NCBI RefSeq assembly: GCF_000282095.2
Contig: NZ_AKKC02000005.1
Span: 124,001 to 188,000 of the forward strand
Length of the DNA: 64,000 nt
Direction of reading: 5' to 3'
DNA from: Rhizobium sp. CF080
GTDB taxonomy: Bacteria > Pseudomonadota > Alphaproteobacteria > Rhizobiales > Rhizobiaceae
Shown here: one piece after another, positions 43,496 through 51,389 of the stretch
Numbering within the stretch: the first letter of the stretch is position 1
Layout of the letters: the number at the start of each line of letters is the position of its first letter
The notes under the pieces: generated by a model
What the model saw: only the letters and a program-made list of their open reading frames with translations
What the model was told of the DNA's origin: nothing
The model's database searches: none
Program-made: the position numbers and the translations under genes

Positions 43496-44410
43496 ATGGA
43501 ACTGGAACAATTGAGATGCTTCGTCGCTGTTGCAGAAGAACTGCATTTCGGCCGAGCGGCGCAGAAGATGGGTCTGCTCCCGGCATCCCTGGGACGGCAC
43601 GTAAGACTGCTCGAGGAATCGTTGGGCACTCGCCTTATGTCTCGGACGACGCGCAGCGTCTCTCTGACGGAAGACGGCGCTGCCCTGCTTGAGGAGGTGA
43701 GACCCCTTCTCCATCGCCTGCAGACACTCGCGGAGGAGTTCCGATCCAGGAAAACCCAGCAGTCGACCGTGCTGCGCATCGGCGCGATCGACAGTGCTGC
43801 CGCCGGTCTCATACCGGCATTGCTGCACGATTTCCGTGAGCGATGTCCAGGCATTGTCACTCAACTGGTCGAGGACAAATCCATCCGTCTCATTCCAAAA
43901 TTGATTGCCGGGCGGCTGGATGTCGTCTTCATTCGGCCCCGCGACGGACTAAGTCGCAATCTGGCTGTTCGCATCCTGATCCACGAAACACCCGTGATTG
44001 CCCTGCCCGTCACGCATCCACTGGCCGCCTGCGACCGTGTCTCCGTGGATGAACTGGGAGACGAGCCCCTCATCGTGCCCGAGCGTCGCTCTCGCCCGCA
44101 CAGCTACGATCTGACGATGAAACTCTTTAAGGACGCGGGGCTGCACCCGCGCATTGCGCAGATTGCCGACGAGAAGCAAACGATCGTAAACCTCGTTGCA
44201 GCAGGCATCGGGTCTGCCATCGTTCCCCGCTGGACCGCCAAACTCGCAGTATCGGGGGTGACCTTCGTTCCTCTGGCGAGCGCCGAAAATGCACCATTGC
44301 AAAAACTGCCGCTTGCTGTCGCCTGGACCAAAGCTGTTCGCGATTCCGGTCGGGACCAGTTGCTGGAACTGCTCGATAAAAACATCGCTCGCTATGCGGA
44401 GCAGGCTTAG
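43496..44410 (+). CDS. ttuA: LysR-family regulator of the tartrate operon
   Basis: 304 residues. The winged helix-turn-helix [20 protein letters not shown] then [20 protein letters not shown] is followed by a LysR substrate-binding domain with [33 protein letters not shown] and [18 protein letters not shown]. It starts after GAGGCGCC. In A. vitis ttuA is a LysR activator next to ttuB; the divergent placement here is the same, so the symbol rests on synteny plus family. An unusual Leu-Leu-Pro replaces the common LSQPALS turn. Confidence 0.85.
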   Translation: MELEQLRCFVAVAEELHFGRAAQKMGLLPASLGRHVRLLEESLGTRLMSRTTRSVSLTEDGAALLEEVRPLLHRLQTLAEEFRSRKTQQSTVLRIGAIDSAAAGLIPALLHDFRERCPGIVTQLVEDKSIRLIPKLIAGRLDVVFIRPRDGLSRNLAVRILIHETPVIALPVTHPLAACDRVSVDELGDEPLIVPERRSRPHSYDLTMKLFKDAGLHPRIAQIADEKQTIVNLVAAGIGSAIVPRWTAKLAVSGVTFVPLASAENAPLQKLPLAVAWTKAVRDSGRDQLLELLDKNIARYAEQA

Positions 44411-44510
44411 GTATGCCCACAACCCATCGCGGCGGTAGTCTACAACCGTCAGAGACGTATAGCTCGCCTTGAAGGGATACAAACTCCCGACACCTAGATG
44501 CACACTGTCG

Positions 44511-44930
44511 TTATCGGGACCAGGGATTGATTACTTTCAACCCAGCAGCCTCGAACGGGCCTGTGTCGCGCGTTGCGACCGCGAGGCCGTTCGCTGCCGC
44601 TGTGGCTGCAATGTAGCCATCAGCTGTGCCGATCGCTTTCCCAGATCCTCGAGCGCGTGCCATCAGTTCGGAATAGAACTGAGAAGTCGCCAGATCGAAG
44701 GACAAGATGCGCTCGGAAAAGTGGGGCAGCACTTCGCCCTCAAGGCGGTCGCGAAGGATGGTTTGCCGTTTCCCTGAAGGCATAGCAGCGATCCCGAAGC
44801 GAAGTTCAGCAATCGTTATTGCGGAGAGGAACAGCGTTTCGATAGCTTGGGCGTCCAACCAGGCGATGACTGCCTCATCAGGAACCGGTTTCCAAGGCTC
44901 GGATATAAGGTTGGTGTCCAGCAAGATCAT
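44511..44930 (-). CDS. vapC: PIN-domain ribonuclease toxin (VapC/FitB type)
   Basis: 139 residues. Acidic active-site residues of the PIN domain are present: Asp in MILLDTNLISE, Glu in SAITIAELRFGIAAM, Asp in GTADGYIAATAAANGLAVAT and Asp in TRDTGPFEAAG. Length and ending (GLKVINPW) fit FitB-type VapC toxins that cleave RNA. The ATG overlaps the antitoxin stop by 4 bases. The toxin appears intact. Confidence 0.92.
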   Translation of the reverse strand: MILLDTNLISEPWKPVPDEAVIAWLDAQAIETLFLSAITIAELRFGIAAMPSGKRQTILRDRLEGEVLPHFSERILSFDLATSQFYSELMARARGSGKAIGTADGYIAATAAANGLAVATRDTGPFEAAGLKVINPWSR

Positions 44931-45181
44931 TCGAAGGTCATCGGTTCAGCAGGAGTCTCGTCGCGACTTTTCTGCAGGGCTTCAACGTCGCTGTCTGAAA
45001 GCTCGGCGTCGCGACCAATGGCCGTCAGCAAGGAACCGAGCTTAACACGGCCAGGAGGATGAACAGCGGCTTCGATAATGTCACGAATCTCGGCCTCGGT
45101 GCTCCGGCCGTGATGAGCCGCTCGCACCCGCAAGGCACGATGTGTTTCATCAGAAAGGTTTCGAATGGTGACTGCCGGCAT
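44927..45181 (-). CDS. vapB: Antitoxin of the PIN toxin (FitA/VapB, ribbon-helix-helix)
   Basis: 84 residues from the ATG at 45181. The ribbon-helix-helix PAVTIRNLSDETHRALRVRA then AHHGRSTEAEIRDIIEAAV is typical of FitA-type antitoxins. The acidic C-terminal tail binds the PIN toxin. An ATG at 45196 in the same frame is possible. Palindromes TTGATATCA and TTTGATATCAAA flank the start, so autorepression by the VapBC complex is likely. Confidence 0.88.
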   Translation of the reverse strand: MPAVTIRNLSDETHRALRVRAAHHGRSTEAEIRDIIEAAVHPPGRVKLGSLLTAIGRDAELSDSDVEALQKSRDETPAEPMTFE

Positions 45182-45220
45182 TGATATCACATCCATAAAA
45201 ATGATGGCTTTGATATCAAA
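45181..45220. promoter_or_regulatory. Paired TTGATATCA palindromes upstream of vapBC
   Basis: TTGATATCA (45181-45189) and the perfect palindrome TTTGATATCAAA (45209-45220) have centres about 29-30 bases apart, near three helical turns. This fits cooperative binding of two ribbon-helix-helix dimers bridged by toxin. The remaining gap to 45403 has no clear gene. Confidence 0.6.
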
Positions 45221-45403
45221 ATACACAGGATGACGCCAAATTTCAAGGAGGTTCATTAACGAGGACGAACATCCTGTCTGTTTAGATATCCCGCCTAGAA
45301 GGATTCGAACAAGCGACCTGTGCATTGGATCCACTAAACCTTTGAAACACTGGCATGCGGCATACGTCGTAATGCGATACTCAGATGATAGTGAGTAACA
45401 TCG

Positions 45404-46552
45404 CTAATTCGAGGTTTTCTCCAGAGTATCGGTAAATTGGAAGTCCGAGCGACCGCTGTTGTCGATAAATCGTGTTCTCGCTTCGACAGAAAGAGTATTT
45501 TCGTTGAGCAGCCGGAGAATGAACCGCCTGTTGGCATAGCTCTCCACCAGCTCTGCTTCGACGGCGCGCACCTCATCCACCGCTCTCGCTTGCACGCTAG
45601 CACCGTAAACGTGGCCCTTTAATTCCGGGATCTCGCAATCTGTGGGACGGCAACTGCCCCAGATCTTCACGAGCACATCAGGACCTTCTTCCCGAACAGT
45701 CACCCGTGTAATTCCTAGAGTTTGTTCCTGGTTTTGCCACGTGCCCAGGTATGCCGCGATTGGATATGGCTTTTGCGGCCAGAACGGCCACTTCTGCTGC
45801 CAGATCCACACTGCCATCAAGGCCGCCAGCAACATGGCGAGATATTTGACCTTAAAGATTGATAAGAGAACCAGGATCGACGATGGTCGCTCAGGTTTTT
45901 CGGAACTTTCAACGACGGTCCCATCTCGTAAGAATGGTATCCAGAACTTTCTGCAAAATTTGCGATTTAAGAAGTAGCCGTGTTTGGCACGATTGTGCCA
46001 ACGATCACGAATAAGCGGTTTTCGAAAGCCATAGGTCCCAGCGGACCCGTAACCGACTGTTACGCTTTCAGCTATTGCTGGCCATATGTCACGTGTACCG
46101 ACCTCGTTCAAAATCGGTTTGGTAAACTGGTTTTGAAGTCTCTTGAAAGGGTAACGATAGCGGATGACGCTTCCGCAAAAGATCACTCGGTGAAAAACGG
46201 CATCGAAGTTTTGCAGAATGAGCCGGGCTATCACATATGTTCCAAAGCTGTGTGCGATGACCGAAATATCGGCATCGCGGTGGTTCTGCCGAATTGTTTT
46301 AATGTCCTCCCAAACCTCGGAGATAGCTTGCCGCCTGAAGATTGTTGAAGGCTCCAAGAACGCGAGCAGGTTGAACCGTTCATAGTTCGAAAGTTCAACC
46401 TTGAATCCAGCGTCTTCCAGCTCAGCTCGAATATCGTTCTGCCAGAGCGCATAGTCTCGAATTCCGTGGACGAGTATGACGACATGGTCGCGCTTAAGGG
46501 GCACCACCGGCGTCTGAGTATTTATCGACTCCGAGCTTTCCATCGCCACCAC
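45404..46552 (-). CDS. Lipase-like alpha/beta hydrolase with one central membrane segment
   Basis: 382 residues. Residues ~20-130 look like an alpha/beta hydrolase: VVILVHGIRDYALWQNDIRA, then the nucleophile elbow ISVIAHSFGTYVIARLI (Ser present). A hydrophobic segment at about 245 (YLAMLLAALMAVWIWQQ) probably spans the membrane. The last ~110 residues (YPIAAYLGTWQNQEQTLGIT...) form a separate beta-rich domain with Cys in GSCRPTDCEI, likely outside the cytoplasm. I do not recognise a named family. It stands alone between vapBC and a decayed region. Confidence 0.65.
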   Translation of the reverse strand: MVAMESSESINTQTPVVPLKRDHVVILVHGIRDYALWQNDIRAELEDAGFKVELSNYERFNLLAFLEPSTIFRRQAISEVWEDIKTIRQNHRDADISVIAHSFGTYVIARLILQNFDAVFHRVIFCGSVIRYRYPFKRLQNQFTKPILNEVGTRDIWPAIAESVTVGYGSAGTYGFRKPLIRDRWHNRAKHGYFLNRKFCRKFWIPFLRDGTVVESSEKPERPSSILVLLSIFKVKYLAMLLAALMAVWIWQQKWPFWPQKPYPIAAYLGTWQNQEQTLGITRVTVREEGPDVLVKIWGSCRPTDCEIPELKGHVYGASVQARAVDEVRAVEAELVESYANRRFILRLLNENTLSVEARTRFIDNSGRSDFQFTDTLEKTSN

Positions 46553-47255
46553 GTAAACATCATATATGCGGTTGGGTTTGCTGAAGAATGCACGACTTCT
46601 GATCGATTGCTAGTCTACAGGACGGGAATGTTCGTTCCGGGTAAATCTGGACCAAGTGAGCAAATCTCGGCTCGAGTGACACCCACGCCGGTCGGGGATC
46701 CCGAACCTCATCCGCGGCGTCCATGAGTGGACGCACCGGTTTCCGGCGATCGTAGAGGCCGTCGGGCGCTAGGGCCAGCGACGATGATCATCGATGGCAA
46801 GGCTATCGTGCTCGATATTGGTCTTGATGGGAATCGAACCGCCAGCTCTGTTAATCCCAGCGGCGGAGTCAAGCGGTCGCGGTCGGAGATGCACGGCTTA
46901 GCGTACATCGGATCACCAGTTTGCCTTTTCGACAGGACTCTATGAAAGTGACCTCGACGCCCACTGGAAATAAGCTGGGGAAAGCAATTGGAGGCCATTG
47001 CTGCCAACGTCCGTGCCGATCACCATGAGACATTCAGTCATTGGAACATTGTCGCATGCGCGTATTTGCCCCGTCTCTCTCAAGAGCACACCTTGAGCGC
47101 CTTCTTTTTGCACCGGACGACGCGCAGAGATGCCAGGGGTCCACGGACGGTTACGGTCGGTCGGAACCCCTCCTGGTCGCCACTGCAAGTGGCGCGACGG
47201 TTCAAAACGGTCAAGTCATGTCAGTTGCAGGGAGGCTGCCCATCGTGGAAGCAAA
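46553..47255. other. 700-base stretch without a recognisable gene
   Basis: Several short overlapping frames exist on both strands, but none has a convincing start, family motif or continuity. Together with the pseudogene that follows, it looks like decayed accessory DNA. Confidence 0.5.
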
Positions 47256-48108
47256 CTAAGAAACGACAACGTCGTCAAATTCCACCGGCCGAAACTGCCA
47301 CGAAACCCCAGCGCCATCCTGCGCAGACGGCGCGTTGGCGCGCGGTGGACCGGTCTGCAAGTCCGAGCGGCGGCCTAGCGCCAGTGGGGTGGCCTCGACG
47401 CCTGCTGCACGGAAGCGATGATGGGACTGCGCCATCGCTTCGGGCAGGGATCGCAACCAGATGCGCCGCGGTGGTGAGGCCGGCCTGGCGCAGGATCGAC
47501 CCCGCCAACAGTCGGCCAAGCCAAGGCGCATGCTACAGGGCGGCCAACTCTTTCCAGGCGTCGAGGGCGACGATCACCTGCAGCACCGCCGGCAGATTCC
47601 CGCCTGCCGCAATACCGCTCGCGAATCCTGCAGCTGCTCGTCCTCGTCCCAATCGAGCTCATAGACCAGCGGATCCCTTTCCCGGGCCCGAGCCGGGCCG
47701 GGCATCTTTGCCTGTTCAACGGCCGCTTCTGAGCGGGCCAGCGCAGCATCGATGGCGGCAAACTCGCCGCCTAGCGGGCTGGCGCCGTCATCACCGTCCT
47801 CAACTCCCTGCTCCGACCGACGCGGGATCCGGCTCCGGGCTTTCCGCTCCAGCTGCACCGTCGGGGACAGACGCATCGGCCGCCGCCGTAGGCGAAGGCT
47901 GCGCAGACCGTCACGGCTCAGCGCCCAGCCGGGAGGCTGCCCGGCTGGACGCCGTCAGGCTTTCAAAACGTCGGGCGATGGTGAGCTCGTGCGTCGGGGT
48001 GTGGATATCGCGTGTGGCGCCTTGGAGGACCGCTTCAGGGAGCTTGGACGAACGGACCGGAACTCGATATGCCACCTGTCGTCAACCTGAAAGACCCTCA
48101 CTGAGGCC
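47256..48108 (-). pseudogene. DUF1612 / RHE_PE00001-family gene remnant, multiply frameshifted
   Basis: Read leftward in three frames, pieces appear in the correct order. First DIHTPTHELTIARRFESL near 48000, then EFAAIDAALARSEAAVEQAK and RDPLVYELDWDEDEQL near 47650-47760, then ALDAWKELAAL, then AGSILRQAGLTTAAHLVAIP near 47450-47510. These match the domain order of rhizobial DUF1612 proteins with a C-terminal helix-turn-helix, which often sit near plasmid partition or transfer genes. Stops and frame changes separate the pieces, so no functional product is expected. Confidence 0.65.
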
Positions 48109-48168
48109 AGGGTCGGACTACCAGAACTGCCAGTGGACGGTGCAGGATCTTTCGCCTATCGATTGCTC

Positions 48169-49077
48169 ATGAAATCGTCGATCGATCATATACCGCTGCG
48201 CAAACAACGCGAGCTCGGCAGGGTTCTGGAAATCCTGCACGAGGAGTTCGAGGACGCGCTGAAAGAGGGCACGGCCGACTTCAAGAAGCGCGGCCGGATC
48301 CTGAAGATCATCCTGTTCGGCTCCTATGCCAAGGGCGGATGGGTCGACGAGCCGTTCACCATGAAGGGTTATCGGTCGGACTTCGATCTGCTGATCATCG
48401 TCAACGACCGCAGACTCTGCGAGTTTGCCGAGTACTGGTACAAGGCTGCCGACCGGCTGATCCACGACAAGTCGATCGAGACACCGGTGAGCTTCATCGT
48501 CCATTCCAGGCGCGAGGTGAACACCTACCTGAAGGAGGGGCAGTACTTCTTCTCAGATATCCGCAAGGAGGGCATCGTCCTCTACGAACTGGATGATGAG
48601 CCGCTTGCTGAACCGCAGGCACTCTTGCCGTCGGATCGGTTGCGTGTTGCTCAGGAACACTTTGATCACCGGTTTAGTACGGCTTCAAAGTACCTAAAGG
48701 GTTCGAGGTTTTACCTCGATGAGAAAGATCTCAACGAAGCCGCGTTCGTTATGCATCAGTCGCTCGAGCAGGCGTATTCCTGCGTCCTCCTTACGCTCAC
48801 GAATTACGGCCCGCCCTCGCACAACATTAAGTTTCTGCGCTCTCTCGCCGAAGAACAGGACCGGCGGCTGGCCGAGGCCTTTCCGCGCGATCACCACCGA
48901 GAGCGCGCCTGGTTCAATACATTGAACGAAGCCTACGTGAAGGCGCGGTATTCAAAGCACTACGAGATCAGCGAGGAGGCGCTCTCGTGGCTGGGAGAGC
49001 GAACCACGCTGCTTCTCGAGTTGGTCAAAGACGTATGTACACAGCACCTTAAAATGCTTGAGCGGAAAAGCGATTAG
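48169..49077 (+). CDS. Fused MNT nucleotidyltransferase-HEPN protein
   Basis: 302 residues from the ATG at 48169 (KSSIDHIPLRKQRELGRVLE). The N-terminal nucleotidyltransferase has the GSYAKGGW helix and the metal-binding Asp pair in GYRSDFDLLIIVND. The C-terminal half, from about residue 150, is a helical HEPN domain containing AAFVMHQSLEQAYSCVLLTL and EAYVKARYSKHYEISEEA. Separate MNT and HEPN proteins form toxin-antitoxin pairs in which MNT modifies the HEPN RNase. Here they are one chain, a form common in rhizobia. The HEPN Arg-x4-6-His motif is not obvious. Confidence 0.85.
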   Translation: MKSSIDHIPLRKQRELGRVLEILHEEFEDALKEGTADFKKRGRILKIILFGSYAKGGWVDEPFTMKGYRSDFDLLIIVNDRRLCEFAEYWYKAADRLIHDKSIETPVSFIVHSRREVNTYLKEGQYFFSDIRKEGIVLYELDDEPLAEPQALLPSDRLRVAQEHFDHRFSTASKYLKGSRFYLDEKDLNEAAFVMHQSLEQAYSCVLLTLTNYGPPSHNIKFLRSLAEEQDRRLAEAFPRDHHRERAWFNTLNEAYVKARYSKHYEISEEALSWLGERTTLLLELVKDVCTQHLKMLERKSD

Positions 49078-49249
49078 CGAATTCTATCATTCGGCAATGG
49101 ACGGTCAGAACCCGTCCCCTTGGATCCTGTTTTTACAAAAACGCTCAGTCTCAAATTCCCCAGTAGCGGGCATCGGCATAGCCATACCCCGCCGCCCGCC
49201 ATCGGGGCGACAATCTTGACTCTCATTCAGAGGGTGCAATGCTGAGGAC

Positions 49250-49468
49250 ATGAGTCCTGATCGCTTCAACGAATGCCTGCGCCACGTCCGCTGGACGCCC
49301 ATCAACCTCGCATCTGCGTTGCAATGCGATCTGTCATGGATCGAGGCGCTGGAGGCAGGTAATGAAGAGGTGCCGGCTGGCCTCGCGGCCTGGCTGGAAA
49401 CGAATGCCCAGGCACATGAAGCCCTCCCACCCCCAACCACCTATCGGGGACAGAGGGCAAAACTCTGA
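49250..49468 (+). CDS. Small helix-turn-helix-like protein
   Basis: 72 residues. The segment RFNECLRHVRWTPINLASAL then QCDLSWIEALEAGNEEVPAG resembles a short Cro/Xre-type helix-turn-helix in which a gene-specific repressor fold would recognise DNA. The stop and the next ATG overlap as TGATG, so the two small genes form an operon. I recognise it only as the kind of small conserved protein seen in rhizobial genomes. Confidence 0.6.
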   Translation: MSPDRFNECLRHVRWTPINLASALQCDLSWIEALEAGNEEVPAGLAAWLETNAQAHEALPPPTTYRGQRAKL

Positions 49469-49662
49469 TGCCTAAAACCCAACACCGCTACGACATCCGC
49501 AAGGACGGAGAATTCACGTGGGAGATATTCGACACCACGACGGGGCGGACTGTTATCATAGAGGGAAAGCCCTACTGTGACCTCCCTTTGGACAGCGCTG
49601 ACACCTTGGTGGACTTCATGAACTCGGTTGAAATGGTCCCCGATGAGGACACACTGCATTGA
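49468..49662 (+). CDS. Small conserved hypothetical protein
   Basis: 64 residues, acidic and soluble (YDIRKDGEFTWEIFDTTTGR, then VDFMNSVEMVPDEDTLH). The alternating pattern with WEI and TGR suggests a small beta-sheet domain. It starts within the stop of the upstream helix-turn-helix gene. The function is unknown. Confidence 0.55.
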   Translation: MPKTQHRYDIRKDGEFTWEIFDTTTGRTVIIEGKPYCDLPLDSADTLVDFMNSVEMVPDEDTLH

Positions 49663-49746
49663 GTTTGACTACCGACTTCATCGTCGAATTGATTCGCGCC
49701 GGAATGAGATTGAAAAAACTGACGGCATCCGAGAAAAATCGGCTCC

Positions 49747-50121
49747 TTAGATCGCGCCGCAATCATTCGTGACATCCAAGGGCAAGTCGGCATCCCAGCC
49801 ACCCGCACAAGGGGTGACGCTGTCGTAGAGCTTCAAGTGGTGGCAGCGTCCGCCCCGTTTGGCAGGAGGACGAACGAACAAGTCAAGGCCGTACTGCTCA
49901 ACGCCGCGGCAATGATACGGGATTTGCATATCGTGCTGGATACGAAGACGGTAATCAGATCGGCGAGCATATTGGGTCATAGCATCGTAGGCATTGCCGT
50001 TTTGCGTGCAGAGGGCAGCGGCAGATCTGATTTGGCTCGATGCACCCGCTGGCAATCCGGGGCCATCTTCTCCGCTGAAGGAGACGATGATGCCGGCAGC
50101 ATCAAATTCGTCGGCCGACAA
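49747..50121 (-). CDS. Doubtful 124-residue ORF
   Basis: The frame is open from a TTG, without a clear ribosome-binding site. It has a Cys/His-containing middle (IQHDMQIPYHCRGVEQYGLD, CHHLKLYDSVTPCAGGWDAD). A frame on the opposite strand is also open. Codon use does not decide between them by eye. It could be the 3' part of an older gene. Low confidence. Confidence 0.25.
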   Translation of the reverse strand: MSADEFDAAGIIVSFSGEDGPGLPAGASSQIRSAAALCTQNGNAYDAMTQYARRSDYRLRIQHDMQIPYHCRGVEQYGLDLFVRPPAKRGGRCHHLKLYDSVTPCAGGWDADLPLDVTNDCGAI

Positions 50122-50212
50122 TGTTCAACCGCTTCCGCTGAGATCAACCGGCTTAATCTGTGGTAGCGCACAATCATAAGATGAGCTAATATGGCAACGC
50201 TAACAGACTGTT

Positions 50213-50251
50213 GAAGGTCCGGACGGGAAGAACGGCCGGGCCTTCTTTTTT
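50213..50251 (+). terminator. Rho-independent terminator
   Basis: GAAGGTCCGG (50213-50222) pairs with CCGGGCCTTC (50236-50245) with one wobble pair, followed by T6. It ends transcription running rightward from the 49.2-50.2 kb genes. Confidence 0.75.
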
Positions 50252-50345
50252 CCAACCTCGTTGTTTTGCGTGAGGTCAGGGGCTCGCGCCCTGGCGGACC
50301 AGCGCGGGCCTACTGTTTTCCAAAAGAACATCCCGCGCCGCGGTA

Positions 50346-50582
50346 TTGGTGGGATTTGCTCAAGAGGAGCTGACCATATTAAAGTGCAAAACTTGCCGAG
50401 ATACTGTCTGGGTCTGCGAGGCTCATCCCAACAAACCATTCACCGGAACACATTGCTGCGGTTGTGGTACCACCGGCATGCCCTGCCCGCACTGCTCGCC
50501 CGACCGCCTATGGGACAGACCGCCTGATCTCACCGGGGTATTCCGATCCGTTGCCCAGGTTGCCGGCAACAAGGCGAATTGA
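50346..50582 (+). CDS. Small Cys-rich zinc-ribbon protein
   Basis: Up to 78 residues. The core LKCKTCRDTVWVCEAHPNKP then FTGTHCCGCGTTGMPCPHCS has four Cys-x2-Cys-type clusters and matches a small conserved proteobacterial family without known function. It probably binds zinc. The listed start is TTG, but AAGAGGAG stands just before CTGACCATA-TTAAAG. The natural start may have been an ATG now reading ATA. It could be a recently damaged gene. Confidence 0.6.
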   Translation: MVGFAQEELTILKCKTCRDTVWVCEAHPNKPFTGTHCCGCGTTGMPCPHCSPDRLWDRPPDLTGVFRSVAQVAGNKAN

Positions 50583-51090
50583 CTGCCGCACTTCAGGTCG
50601 ACGCGGTGAAAAGCTGTTAACCGTTAGGACGCAGGGACCCCTCCCGATCGGAACGGCCGTATTCGGCTCGCGTTGGTGCCCCGTAAATTGGAGGGGGTTA
50701 TGGATCTGTGGTGTTTTTGGGGAGCCGTCTTGCTGCAGCTTTGGTTTGGTTTTCGCCTGATCCGCGACAATTTCCATGGCCGAAGATCCGATGCGCCGCT
50801 TGCCGGGAAGGCGGTCCCCTCTATTTCGCATCCAGTATGGGAGCAGGAAATCGTACCGGAATGAACCCAGAAGCCGCCGCATCGCACCATTTTTCACAAC
50901 TACGCGTGCCGTCGGTCGAGGAAGGCAAAGCTATTCTTCCGCGGCTTTAGGACGGCGCGGATCTCTGTCAACGATCAGCTGATCGCGCTCTAGCTCTTGA
51001 GCAAGATTTGTATGCGGCACTGGCGCGTCGTTGCTGTGAGCTTCAGCAGAAATGCCTTATCACCGTCTTCGTCTTGAAAAGAACTGAACC
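50583..51090. other. 508-base stretch with no gene I can support
   Basis: Only short, overlapping frames without family features are visible on either strand. It precedes a gene fragment, so it is probably decayed sequence. Confidence 0.45.
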
Positions 51091-51279
51091 TGCGACCGGT
51101 CGGTTGTGCAAGCAGCTAAGGGCACGCAAATTGCCAGCCCGCGCGGACCGGTGACGATCGATGCAGAATCCGGCGAGATCGTCCAGAACATCTACATGCG
51201 CAAGGTCGAGCGGATCGATCACGAACTCTACAATAGCGAGTTCAAGGCCTACGAGGCGGTGAAGGATCCCGCTCGGTGA
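51091..51279 (+). pseudogene. 3' fragment of a branched-chain-amino-acid-type ABC binding protein gene
   Basis: The last ~60 codons read QAAKGTQIASPRGPVTIDAE, SGEIVQNIYMRKVERIDHEL, YNSEFKAYEAVKDPAR and stop at 51279. This is the typical C-terminus of periplasmic type I (LivJ/UrtA-like) binding proteins. A stop in the same frame sits just upstream, and no N-terminal part is present, so the gene is truncated. It is followed by a shared terminator. Confidence 0.65.
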
Positions 51280-51304
51280 GAGGCAGAGATTTGCAACCAT
51301 CTAG

Positions 51305-51333
51305 AAAAAAGGGCGGCACAAGCCGCTCTTTTT
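51305..51333. terminator. Bidirectional terminator between the SBP fragment and the MCP gene
   Basis: AAAAAGGGCGGC and GCCGCTCTTTTT form a 12-base stem with one wobble pair and a 4-base loop, with A-rich and T-rich flanks. It lies 57 bases after the chemoreceptor stop on the minus strand and can also end transcription from the left. Confidence 0.85.
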
Positions 51334-51389
51334 GGCTCCGGCGCACCGTGCTTCTCAAGAGAATGCACGGAAGCACCCAAACGGTCTCC

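Noticed and set aside
45285..45350. tRNA-like 3' piece on the minus strand (GTTCGAATCC followed by a possible acceptor end)
   Set aside because: The T-stem does not pair and no D-arm or anticodon arm fits, so it is at most a very decayed attachment-site remnant.
49837..50166. 109-codon plus-strand frame
   Set aside because: Overlaps the doubtful minus-strand ORF, lacks a ribosome-binding site and has no recognisable motif.
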